From a bacterium (GTDB taxonomy: Bacteria > Pseudomonadota > Alphaproteobacteria > Rhizobiales > Aestuariivirgaceae), in the NCBI GenBank assembly GCA_022842165.1, contig JALHQC010000005.1, forward strand, positions 82,138 to 146,137: 64,000 bases of DNA, written 5' to 3'. Positions 35,334-42,384 of this stretch are shown in pieces. The notes below the pieces were generated by a model. The model was not told the DNA's origin. It did no database searches and saw only the letters and a program-made list of their open reading frames with translations. Positions within the stretch are counted from its first letter, which is position 1. Every line of letters begins with the position of its first letter. The position numbers and the translations under genes were made by a program.

Positions 35334-35843
35334 ATGCTCACCTGGCTGCTGCATTGGGTTTCTGCCATTCTGGCCTTGTTTCTGTTGTTGACCTCGCTGG
35401 GATCTGCTTTCGCACTGCTTCCGCGTCCATTCGGTTCAATATGGATGGAGTTGCATCTGTCGACGGGAACACTGCTGTTGATCATAACAGCGTTAAGGAT
35501 TGCGCTTGGCACTGTTCATGGCCAGTTCGCAATTCTACATGGCTGGATAACACGGTCTGTTGCACTCAGAAACTTCTTGCTGATCCTCGCGTTTGCGACC
35601 GCCATCGTCGGACTGCTGCTGTATCAAAAGCCACCTCTCGGCAAAGTCAGCTACTTCTTTGTCATTGTTCCGATGCCGACTTTGATACGGCTCGATCACG
35701 ATTGGCATAATTTTGCAATCGGCTTCCATACTGGTCTCGCGTGCTTGCTTCTGGTTCTGATAATCTTGCACGCAGCGGCCGGCATCAAGCAAAAGACAGT
35801 GACTGGAAAAGTGCGGCTCTCGGAGATGATCTGGCCGTGGTAG
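35334..35843 (+). CDS. Cytochrome b561-type membrane protein
   Basis: This 169-residue four-helix b-type cytochrome has probable heme-ligand His residues in LLHWVSAILALFLLLTSLG, MELHLSTGTLLLIITALR, DWHNFAIGFHTGLACLLL and ILHAAAG. These match the cytochrome b561/YodB superoxide-oxidase group that moves electrons between quinone and periplasmic acceptors. ATG 35334 has GGAG 6 bases upstream. It could power the reduction of periplasmic copper proteins. Confidence 0.75.
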   Translation: MLTWLLHWVSAILALFLLLTSLGSAFALLPRPFGSIWMELHLSTGTLLLIITALRIALGTVHGQFAILHGWITRSVALRNFLLILAFATAIVGLLLYQKPPLGKVSYFFVIVPMPTLIRLDHDWHNFAIGFHTGLACLLLVLIILHAAAGIKQKTVTGKVRLSEMIWPW

Positions 35844-36104
35844 TTCTGGGGTTTTATAAACCAAACGAGCAGACCCTGACATCCCCGCAGCCCATTTGAG
35901 CCGACATGTTTCCAAAGTAGTGTCGCCAGCTGTTGTACGACGTACTTCAAGACGTGACTTAGTGCCCTCATTACCCACGACAACATTTCAATCGCGCGCG
36001 AAGATACGGATGATGGCACGTCAACCGAGAGTAAGCAGTCCCCCGTGAACTATTCCCAACCCATTGATTTTTGTGTCTGACTGCGGGCTTCAGAGATTTC
36101 GAAT

Positions 36105-36344
36105 TTGCAGTTCTCCTGGATATTCTCGCCCCTCGGACGCTGGCTGTCACTGGTGGGTGCTGTTTTTGCCATGCTCGGCGTCGCCTGGCTCAAGGGCCGT
36201 GCCGACGGCAAGGCAGCTTGGCAAGAAAAACGTCGCGCAGCGCGCGAAAAGGCCATGCAGCAATCATCGGAGATTCGACATGACGTACAGAATGACAGCG
36301 ATGCTGCTCTTGATCGCCGTCTCGGTCGCTGGATGCGCGACTGA
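36105..36344 (+). CDS. Phage i-spanin-like small membrane protein
   Basis: This 79-residue protein has an N-terminal helix (LGRWLSLVGAVFAMLGVAWLKG) and a charged helical tail (RADGKAAWQEKRRAAREKAM, then DRRLGRWMRD). The layout matches Rz/i-spanin-like lysis proteins of alphaproteobacterial phages, though shorter than classical Rz. The start is TTG 36105. The gene for a small lipoprotein begins inside its 3' end in another frame, the nested Rz/Rz1 arrangement. There is no holin or endolysin nearby, so this is a prophage remnant. Confidence 0.5.
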   Translation: MQFSWIFSPLGRWLSLVGAVFAMLGVAWLKGRADGKAAWQEKRRAAREKAMQQSSEIRHDVQNDSDAALDRRLGRWMRD

Positions 36345-36480
36345 CCCGCTCACCCGCAGCGACTGTGATTGGGCGCAGCCGATCAAGCTTTCGCGCGAGG
36401 ATGTGCTGACGCGGCAGACGAAGGAGCAGATCGCAGCGCATAATGAGATTGGAAGCCTACTTTGTCGTTGGAAGTCATAA
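36280..36480 (+). CDS. Phage o-spanin-like lipoprotein (Rz1-type)
   Basis: This 66-residue lipoprotein has a signal and lipobox (MTAMLLLIAVSVAGCATD, Cys ~19) and a short mature part including CDWAQPIKLSREDVLTRQTK and AAHNEIGSLLCRWKS. Similar lipoproteins follow i-spanin-like genes in alphaproteobacterial prophages and would bridge the envelope during lysis. It overlaps the preceding gene by 65 bases. It is likely a leftover of the same prophage as the terminase genes at 55.9 kb. Confidence 0.5.
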   Translation: MTYRMTAMLLLIAVSVAGCATDPLTRSDCDWAQPIKLSREDVLTRQTKEQIAAHNEIGSLLCRWKS

Positions 36481-36851
36481 CAGTCAAGGCACCGGGGCAT
36501 TGTGTCGCCAAGGATCTAAGCACCTCAGATCAAGCCTGTAGTAGCCGAATTTCCTTGCAAATTATTGCTGCCCGGTTCGTTGTCTTCGCCGCCTGGCAGG
36601 AGATTGCCGGCACCGATCTATGTTATTGGCGTGACAATCTGGTTGAAACGCGATTTTTCGCGATAGATATAGCGCTTGGCCACACCGGCCAATACACCAG
36701 TGGCGGCCTCAACACTGCCTCCGGTCATTGCCGCCGCCATGGCGCTGAGCTCGGTAAGCGTCGTTGGCAATGCGCTTCGTCTCAGAGTAATAAAGGTGCG
36801 GGGATTGATACGGATCAAGGACGGCCGTGTCCCGTGGTAGGAAATGACACC
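36481..36851. other. Intergenic junction, no gene seen
   Basis: This 371-base stretch lies between the phage-like lysis pair and the copper block. No frame has coding character or a usable start with a ribosome-binding site. Base composition becomes GC-richer towards the right, which suggests a junction between the two blocks. Confidence 0.4.
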
Positions 36852-37223
36852 ATGGTCTTGTTCCGAGGCATATTCCTTCTTCTTCTCCTGATCGGCCTGT
36901 TCATGGCCGCTGCCGGGGAAAAATCCTTTGCTTCGACGCCGATACCTGCGATGCAGCACTCTGCTGAAAATCATGATGCAATCAAGCTGACCACGTCGAA
37001 CTATTGCAAGTTAGTCAAAGATTCCAGTAGACACGGTTCAAGCCATGACGGGTGTTGCCGTGACATAAACTGCGGGAGCTGCGCTCAGCCTGACATTGCT
37101 GCACTTACGTCAATCGACGTGCCGACCCTGCGGCTTGACGAGCACGCGAACGCGACTGCCATTACGCCAATGGTAGGCAGAAACATCGCCCCTGAAGGCG
37201 ACCCTCCAAAACACTTCGCCTGA
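36852..37223 (+). CDS. CopL-like exported metal-binding protein
   Basis: This 123-residue protein has a signal (VLFRGIFLLLLLIGLFMAAAG), a His/Cys part (SSRHGSSHDGCCRDINCGSC) and a Pro-rich tail ending EGDPPKHFA. The CC-x(4)-C spacing and position directly upstream of a copA-like gene resemble the protein at 26658 and CopL-type proteins linked to copper induction. ATG 36852 is chosen inside a longer open frame because a clean signal peptide follows; AGGA lies about 10 bases upstream. Confidence 0.5.
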   Translation: MVLFRGIFLLLLLIGLFMAAAGEKSFASTPIPAMQHSAENHDAIKLTTSNYCKLVKDSSRHGSSHDGCCRDINCGSCAQPDIAALTSIDVPTLRLDEHANATAITPMVGRNIAPEGDPPKHFA

Positions 37224-37326
37224 AATCGAACTGGGCCATTGCAGAGTCCAGTTGTTCTGTCGCGTCTGTGGCGCGGCAACTGATCCGGCGCCGGCCCACT
37301 TCCGGAAATATCAAAGGAACTTGAAC

Positions 37327-38799
37327 ATGAATCGCCGTCATTTTTCCAAGGCTCTCCTTGCAGGGAGCATTAGTCTTCCATTCGTCAACCGCGCATTTGC
37401 ACCGGCCATCGCGGCGAATGCCCCGACCTCGTCCCTGAAGCTCGCTGCGGTATCGCGCACCATAGATATCAATGGCCGCGCCGCATCGGTATTCGGTCTG
37501 ACCACACCCGATGGCAAACCAGGTCTGAACCTCAATGCTGGTGAGACGGTTGGCGTTGATCTCACCAACACGCTCGCTGAAGACACAATGATTCACTGGC
37601 ATGGACTGTTGCCGCAGTGGGGTCATGACGGCGTTCCCGACTCGCCCATGCCGCTTCTCAAGGCTGGCGAAGTGCGCGGCTATGAGCTTCCCAGCGGCAA
37701 GCCAGGTACCCATTGGATGCATGCGCACACCCTCCAGGAGCAGAGCCTTCTCGCGGCCCCATTGATTGTTCGCAGCAAGGATGACCTGGTCCGTGACGAG
37801 CAGGATGTGGTGGTGCTTCTCCACGACTTCTCCTTCACGCCCGCAACCGAACTCCTGGGCAGACTCAAGTCGGGTAATGGCATGGGTACGATGAATGGCA
37901 CGAACATGCAGGGCATGGATCATTCCAAGATGCCCGGCATGAAGATGGATGACATGTCGAAGATGGCCGGGAATATGATGGGCTCCGGCATGATGGGTAT
38001 GGACATCAACGACATTGAATATGATGCCTATCTCGCCAATGACCGCACGCTCAATGATCCTGAAGTCGTGACGGTGGAGAAGGGAGGGCGCGTTCGCCTG
38101 CGCATCATCAACGGAGCGACTGCCACTGCCTTCACCATCGACACGGGTGCACTTGACGGCGAGGTGATTGCCGTCGATGGGCAAGACATCGTCCCCTTCA
38201 AGACGCAGCAATTCCCACTAGCCATGGGCCAGCGCGTGGACCTGCGACTGTCCGTTCCGAAAGAAGGCGGCGCCTTTCCGGTTCTGGCGTTGCGCGAGGG
38301 TGGCGTTCAGCGCACCGGCGTCATTCTCGCCAGCAAGGGCGCAACAGTCTCCAAGATCGCGGATGCGGGCGAAGCAGCCGGTCCAGTACTGTCACTGGCC
38401 GCCGAGATGGGCCTTGTAGCGGCAATGCCACTCTTGCCGAAGGAGTCGGACGGAAGATTTACCGTCAATCTCTTTGGCAACATGCAGGACTATAGCTGGG
38501 GCATGCAGTCAAACGCACCGCTCACTGTCGCCGAAGGCAATCGTGTGCTTGTCGAAATGCGCAACATGTCGATGATGACCCATCCCATGCATCTTCATGG
38601 TCATCACTTCCAGATCGTCGGCATCAATGGACAATCCTTCACCGGCGCGGTTCGTGACACCGTGATCGTGCCTCACATGACCAGCGTTACTTTCGCCTTC
38701 GACGCGATCAACCCAGGCAAGGCGTGGGCCTTCCATTGCCACCATCTCTACCACATGGCGACCGGCATGATGGCGACCATTGGCTATGAAGGAGCATGA
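37327..38799 (+). CDS. copA: CopA-type multicopper oxidase
   Basis: This 490-residue Tat-type exported oxidase (NRRHFSKALLAGSISLPF) has copper motifs MIHWHGLLPQWGHDGVPDSP, THWMHAHTLQEQSLLAAPL, HPMHLHGHHFQIVG and AFHCHHLYHMATGMM. A Met-rich insert (MGTMNGTNMQGMDHSKMPGM and MKMDDMSKMAGNMMGSGMMG) follows the second domain and is typical of CopA/PcoA copper-resistance oxidases. AAGGAA precedes ATG 37327. The downstream DUF2933, DUF5676 and DUF411 genes form its usual alphaproteobacterial neighbourhood. Confidence 0.85.
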   Translation: MNRRHFSKALLAGSISLPFVNRAFAPAIAANAPTSSLKLAAVSRTIDINGRAASVFGLTTPDGKPGLNLNAGETVGVDLTNTLAEDTMIHWHGLLPQWGHDGVPDSPMPLLKAGEVRGYELPSGKPGTHWMHAHTLQEQSLLAAPLIVRSKDDLVRDEQDVVVLLHDFSFTPATELLGRLKSGNGMGTMNGTNMQGMDHSKMPGMKMDDMSKMAGNMMGSGMMGMDINDIEYDAYLANDRTLNDPEVVTVEKGGRVRLRIINGATATAFTIDTGALDGEVIAVDGQDIVPFKTQQFPLAMGQRVDLRLSVPKEGGAFPVLALREGGVQRTGVILASKGATVSKIADAGEAAGPVLSLAAEMGLVAAMPLLPKESDGRFTVNLFGNMQDYSWGMQSNAPLTVAEGNRVLVEMRNMSMMTHPMHLHGHHFQIVGINGQSFTGAVRDTVIVPHMTSVTFAFDAINPGKAWAFHCHHLYHMATGMMATIGYEGA

Positions 38800-38803
38800 C
38801 GCG

Positions 38804-39055
38804 ATGTTCAAATGCTTCGTGTCCTATCGGGGCTAGGCGGTTCTGGTCGCCACAATTGCCATTGGCGGCTATCTGGCGATCTGGCACGGCACCCACGTCG
38901 CAGTCGCTTTGCCGTTCCTCGTGATCCTGGCATGCCCGTTGATGCACATGTTCATGCACGGTGGGCACGGCCATCACCATGGGCACGGTACGAAGGAACC
39001 AAGCCCGCCCGCCCCAGGCTCGAATCCGCCTCAGACACCGGAAAAAGGAGCATGA
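38804..39055 (+). pseudogene. DUF2933 membrane protein with a premature TAG
   Basis: From ATG 38804 the frame encodes FKCFVSYRG, hits TAG at 38834-38836 (codon 11), then continues without interruption as AVLVATIAIGGYLAIWHG, LPFLVILACPLMHMFMHGGH, GHHHGHG and a Pro-rich tail to TGA 39055. Apart from codon 11 it is a good DUF2933 protein, one helix plus the ACPLMHxFMH motif. No start with a ribosome-binding site lies just after the TAG. Either a nonsense mutation or a suppressed stop; position in the copper cluster is normal for the family. Confidence 0.65.
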
Positions 39056-39056
39056 A

Positions 39057-39314
39057 ATGGAAAAGTCAAAGCTTGAGCTCCAAGCTTTTGGTTGGGCTTT
39101 TTCAGGCGCATTAGTTGTCTTATTAGTTCTTTGCGAGGCCGCAGCCGTCATTTTGCCGGGCTGGCAGCTTGCCCACAATTGGCTGACGCTGTTCTCGGCG
39201 GCGAAAGTCGGCAGCTTGCGCAACTTCATCGAAGGCGTCGTCGCCAGCGTGATCTTCGGCTGGATCATAGCTGCCGTCCTCGTCACCATCAACAATCGTC
39301 TTCTCAGGAGATAA
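39057..39314 (+). CDS. DUF5676-like two-helix membrane protein
   Basis: This 85-residue protein has two helices (AFSGALVVLLVLCEAAAVILPG and NFIEGVVASVIFGWIIAAVLVTI) joined by a loop (NWLTLFSAAKVGSLR). It resembles DUF5676 membrane proteins common in copper clusters; function unknown. ATG 39057 follows GGAG (39047-39050), which is within the 3' end of the broken DUF2933 frame. It is followed after 3 bases by the DUF411 gene. Confidence 0.65.
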   Translation: MEKSKLELQAFGWAFSGALVVLLVLCEAAAVILPGWQLAHNWLTLFSAAKVGSLRNFIEGVVASVIFGWIIAAVLVTINNRLLRR

Positions 39315-39317
39315 CAC

Positions 39318-39773
39318 ATGAACCGTCGAACAGTTCTAATCGGAATCCTCGCTGCAACATCACTTGTGGTACTGCCGAACGCGTCCAGTGCGTCCAAGCT
39401 CCCGAAGCTCGCCGTCTATCGCAATCCGGGCTGCGGGTGTTGCGAAGGTTGGGTGCAACACATGAGGGCAAATGGATTCGAGGTGACAATCGAGGACGAT
39501 CCCAATCTTGACGCTCGCCGCGCAAGCCTTGGAATTCCCGCCGAGCTGGCGAGTTGTCACATTGCACTTGCCGATGGCTATGCCTTCGAGGGCCATATCC
39601 CAGCGGCTGACATCTTGAAATTCCTCCATGAGCGGCCCGCCAGTGCCATTGGTCTCGTGGTTCCCGGTATGCCTGCGGGTTCGCCTGGCATGGGCCCCGA
39701 AGGCAGCGGAGGGCCCTATGATGTTCTGCTCCTGGCGACCAATGCGGTCCCCACCGTCTACGCCACACATTGA
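39318..39773 (+). CDS. DUF411 metal-binding exported protein, second copy
   Basis: This 151-residue protein is homologous to that at 232-714. Signal: RRTVLIGILAATSLVVLPNASSA. Motif YRNPGCGCCEGWVQHMRANG, then GIPAELASCHIALADGYAFEGHIPA and GLVVPGMPAGSPGMGPEG are collinear with the first copy. The gene lies in the copA-DUF2933-DUF5676 operon, its usual place. Probably a periplasmic copper or silver binder. Confidence 0.8.
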   Translation: MNRRTVLIGILAATSLVVLPNASSASKLPKLAVYRNPGCGCCEGWVQHMRANGFEVTIEDDPNLDARRASLGIPAELASCHIALADGYAFEGHIPAADILKFLHERPASAIGLVVPGMPAGSPGMGPEGSGGPYDVLLLATNAVPTVYATH

Positions 39774-39787
39774 TTGGGAGGCATATC

Positions 39788-39898
39788 ATGATGCAAGGAT
39801 ATGGCGGCATGGGATGGGGCATGGGGTTGGTCAGCGTGATCGTTCTGGTTCTGCTCGTTCTGGGAGTCGCGGCACTGGTCAAATATCTGAAGACCTGA
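39788..39898 (+). CDS. 36-residue single-helix membrane protein
   Basis: A short gene encodes MMQGYGGMGWGMGLVS followed by a helix (VIVLVLLVLGVAALVKYLKT). GGGAGG lies at about 39776. A paralogous mini-protein with the same Met/Gly/Tyr head and VKYL tail is at 50292-50408. Such peptides are frequent in copper clusters. The Met-rich periplasmic head may bind Cu(I). Function unknown. Confidence 0.6.
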   Translation: MMQGYGGMGWGMGLVSVIVLVLLVLGVAALVKYLKT

Positions 39899-40099
39899 GC
39901 AGTAGTCCCGCCTATCCTCGAAGTTTGGATCGTGGCGGACTTGGAACCTCATCGGCGGAGAGAGCTTCTGATATTGACGGGACGAAGACGCAATCGAAAA
40001 GCATGGCCGGCTTCGCGTTGATGGGAGGCAAATGAGCATTGCAATGGGGGATGAGCGCACGGCTCGCATTGGCTGCAGTCCACAAGGATTTTTCTCGGA

Positions 40100-40507
40100 G
40101 TGTCCGCCGTCGGGCATCTCATTTGGGAGATTCTGCAATTGCCGCTCTACGTTATTTGGACCACCGGGACGAGCCGCGAAATCACCTTCGCCATCATTCA
40201 TTGCGTCGTGGGCGATTTGATCATCGCGACGCTTTCGCTGGTTGCGGCGCTCGTATGTTTCGGCAACCCGGCGTGGCCACGCGAGCGGTTCATCCAGGTC
40301 ATGGCGGCCACGCTCGCAATCGGCATCGGCTACACCGTTTTCAGCGAATGGCTGAACACCACCGTCCGCAAGACCTGGGCCTATTCGGAGTTGATGCCGA
40401 CGCTCCCCATGCTCGGCACCGGACTGTCTCCGTTGCTGCAATGGCTCATCGTACCAATGTTCGGCTTGGCGGCGATGTGCCTCCGGCGCAGGCGGCCGCA
40501 ACCATGA
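40100..40507 (+). CDS. Conserved membrane protein of unknown function (paralogue of 31527)
   Basis: A 135-residue membrane protein shares with 31527-32009 the motifs LIWEILQLPLYVIW, IIHCVVGDLIIATLSLVAAL, YTVFSEWLNTTVRKTWAYSE and LMPTLPMLGTGLSPLLQWLI. The start is GTG 40100, with AAGGA about 11 bases upstream; compared with the paralogue about 25 N-terminal residues are missing. They may be encoded in the neighbouring frame (ATG 40051 region), suggesting a frameshift near 40085-40100. Its stop overlaps the start of the glucoamylase-like gene by four bases. Confidence 0.55.
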   Translation: MSAVGHLIWEILQLPLYVIWTTGTSREITFAIIHCVVGDLIIATLSLVAALVCFGNPAWPRERFIQVMAATLAIGIGYTVFSEWLNTTVRKTWAYSELMPTLPMLGTGLSPLLQWLIVPMFGLAAMCLRRRRPQP

Positions 40508-41811
40508 CCAGGCAACCGGCTGAGGATGCCGAACTCGCGCAGTTGCAGCGCGAATCCTTCGCGTATTTCATCCACGAAGCGAACCCCGCAAACGGGTTGG
40601 TTATCGACAAGACGGCTTCGGGCTGGCCCGCCAGCATCGCCGCCACCGGGTTGGCGCTCGCCGCCTATCCGGTTGGCGTCGAGCGCGGATTTTGGGCGCG
40701 CAGCGCCGCCGTGGAACGCACGTTGACGACACTTCGCTTCTTCTGGAACAGTCCGCAGGGGCCGGAGCCTGACGCCACCGGCTACAAAGGCTTCTACTAT
40801 CACTTCCTCGACATGCAGACCGGTCGGCGGGCGTGGGACTGCGAACTATCGACCATCGACAGCGCATTCCTGCTGGCTGGCGCCTTGGCAGCGGGCGCTT
40901 ATTTTAACGCGGATACCAGCGAGGAGCGGGAAATCCGCACACTCGTCGATGCGCTCTATCGCCGGGCCGATTGGACGTGGGCGCAGGACGGAGAGGCTAC
41001 GGTCACGCACGGCTGGCGGCCCGAAAGTGGGTTCATCAGCTACCGGTGGGAAGGCTATGACGAAGCCCTGTTGCTCTATATTCTGGGCCTTGGCTCCACC
41101 ACCCATCCGCTTCCGCAAGAGAGTTATAAAGCGTGGCTGTCCACCTATCGATGGGAACACTGCTACGGCTATGACTACCTCTATGCGGGATCGCTGTTCA
41201 CGCACCAGCTCTCTCACGTCTGGATCGATTTTCGCGGCATCCAGGACGCGTTCATGCACGGCAAGGGTATCGACTACTTCGAGAACAGCCGGCGCGCCAC
41301 CTACGTGCAGCAGCGCTACGCAATCGAGAATCCGCGCAAGTTCGCGGGCTATGGAGAGCATTGCTGGGGAATCACCGCCAGCGAGGGGCCGGGGCCTGAA
41401 ACACTCAAGCTCGAGGGCGTCGAACGCAGTTTTTTCGATTACCTCGGGCGCGGCGTTCCCTATGGCCCCGACGACGGCACGCTGGCGCCGTGGGCTGTGG
41501 TAGCCTCCATACCCTTCGCCCCCGAGATTGTTCTGCCGGCGATCAGCTACTGCATTCATCAAGCCAAGCTGAAAGAATCCAACGCCTATGGTTTCAAGGC
41601 TGCGTTCAATCCGACACATCCGGGCGAACCTGGCAACCCTTTCGGTTGGTGGGTTTCGCCCTGGCACTTCGGGCTCAATATCGGTCCGACCGTATTGATG
41701 ATCGAAAACCACCGTAGTGGCATGTTGTGGCGGTTGATGCGCGATTGTTCTTATGTACAGACGGGGTTGCGGCGGGCGGGATTCACCGGAGGATGGTTGG
41801 CCGGGGAGTAG
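40504..41811 (+). CDS. Glucoamylase-like family enzyme (PF10091 type)
   Basis: This 435-residue protein has an (alpha/alpha)6-type glycoamylase fold: LQRESFAYFIHEANPANGL, SIAATGLALAAYPVGVERGF, CELSTIDSAFLLAGALAAGAYF, RPESGFISYRWEGYDEALLLYILG, HVWIDFRGIQDAFM and EHCWGITASEGPG. No signal peptide is seen. Family members are linked to beta-glucan processing; substrate unknown. ATG 40504 overlaps the upstream stop (ATGA), so it is translationally coupled to the membrane protein gene. Confidence 0.75.
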   Translation: MTRQPAEDAELAQLQRESFAYFIHEANPANGLVIDKTASGWPASIAATGLALAAYPVGVERGFWARSAAVERTLTTLRFFWNSPQGPEPDATGYKGFYYHFLDMQTGRRAWDCELSTIDSAFLLAGALAAGAYFNADTSEEREIRTLVDALYRRADWTWAQDGEATVTHGWRPESGFISYRWEGYDEALLLYILGLGSTTHPLPQESYKAWLSTYRWEHCYGYDYLYAGSLFTHQLSHVWIDFRGIQDAFMHGKGIDYFENSRRATYVQQRYAIENPRKFAGYGEHCWGITASEGPGPETLKLEGVERSFFDYLGRGVPYGPDDGTLAPWAVVASIPFAPEIVLPAISYCIHQAKLKESNAYGFKAAFNPTHPGEPGNPFGWWVSPWHFGLNIGPTVLMIENHRSGMLWRLMRDCSYVQTGLRRAGFTGGWLAGE

Positions 41812-41825
41812 GCAAGAGGGGTAAC

Positions 41826-42260
41826 ATGAAAATACAACTCTTTGCATCAGGAGCGCTCGCCTTCGGCGGTGTGATCTTGATGGGCATGGGACTCTATTTC
41901 GCCTTTCTACGGCCGCCGATGCTCCCGGAGGATATCAGATACATGGGCGCGTCCCTCGCGCAGATTCAAGCCGCCATGCCCGGATTGGGGCCATGGCTTG
42001 CCCGCGTGTTTGGCGTGCTCGGCGGCTACATGTTCGCAACAGGCCTGCTCACCTTTTATGTCGCGGTGACGGGCTTCAGGACCGGAAGGCTTGGGGCGAT
42101 CACTGTGGTTTCGGTTTCGGGATTGGCGTCGATTGGCTGGATGGCGATCACCAACTTCGCCATCGACTCTGATTTCAAATGGTTTCTGCTTGCATTTACG
42201 CTGCCCTGGTTGGCCGCGTTGATGCTCGCCCTACTGCGATCATGGAGAAAAACCACATAA
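41826..42260 (+). CDS. Four-helix membrane protein, unknown function
   Basis: A 144-residue membrane protein with helices FASGALAFGGVILMGMGLYFAF, VFGVLGGYMFATGLLTFYVAV, LGAITVVSVSGLASIGWMAI and FKWFLLAFTLPWLAALMLALL. The loop LPEDIRYMGASLAQIQAAMPG is distinctive. No family was recognised beyond small uncharacterised alphaproteobacterial membrane proteins. It follows the glucoamylase-like gene by 14 bases. Confidence 0.6.
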   Translation: MKIQLFASGALAFGGVILMGMGLYFAFLRPPMLPEDIRYMGASLAQIQAAMPGLGPWLARVFGVLGGYMFATGLLTFYVAVTGFRTGRLGAITVVSVSGLASIGWMAITNFAIDSDFKWFLLAFTLPWLAALMLALLRSWRKTT

Positions 42261-42384
42261 AGATTGGCATCATCGCTTTGCGTCGCATGAGAGTTGGAAT
42301 CGCACCCGCAATGCTGCTTTCACCTACGTCTGAGCTATGATGGGCACAACGAGCCAAAAGAGCCGCCCGTCGAATAATGAACAC

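Noticed and set aside
37162..38211. Long minus-strand open frame opposite copA
   Set aside because: It is the antisense shadow of the CopA-type oxidase gene; the plus strand has copper motifs and a signal peptide, the minus-strand protein has no recognisable features.
40039..40503. Frame upstream of the glucoamylase-like gene that would fuse 155 residues to it
   Set aside because: It overlaps the membrane protein gene at 40100 in another frame; the ATGA overlap at 40504 marks the real start.
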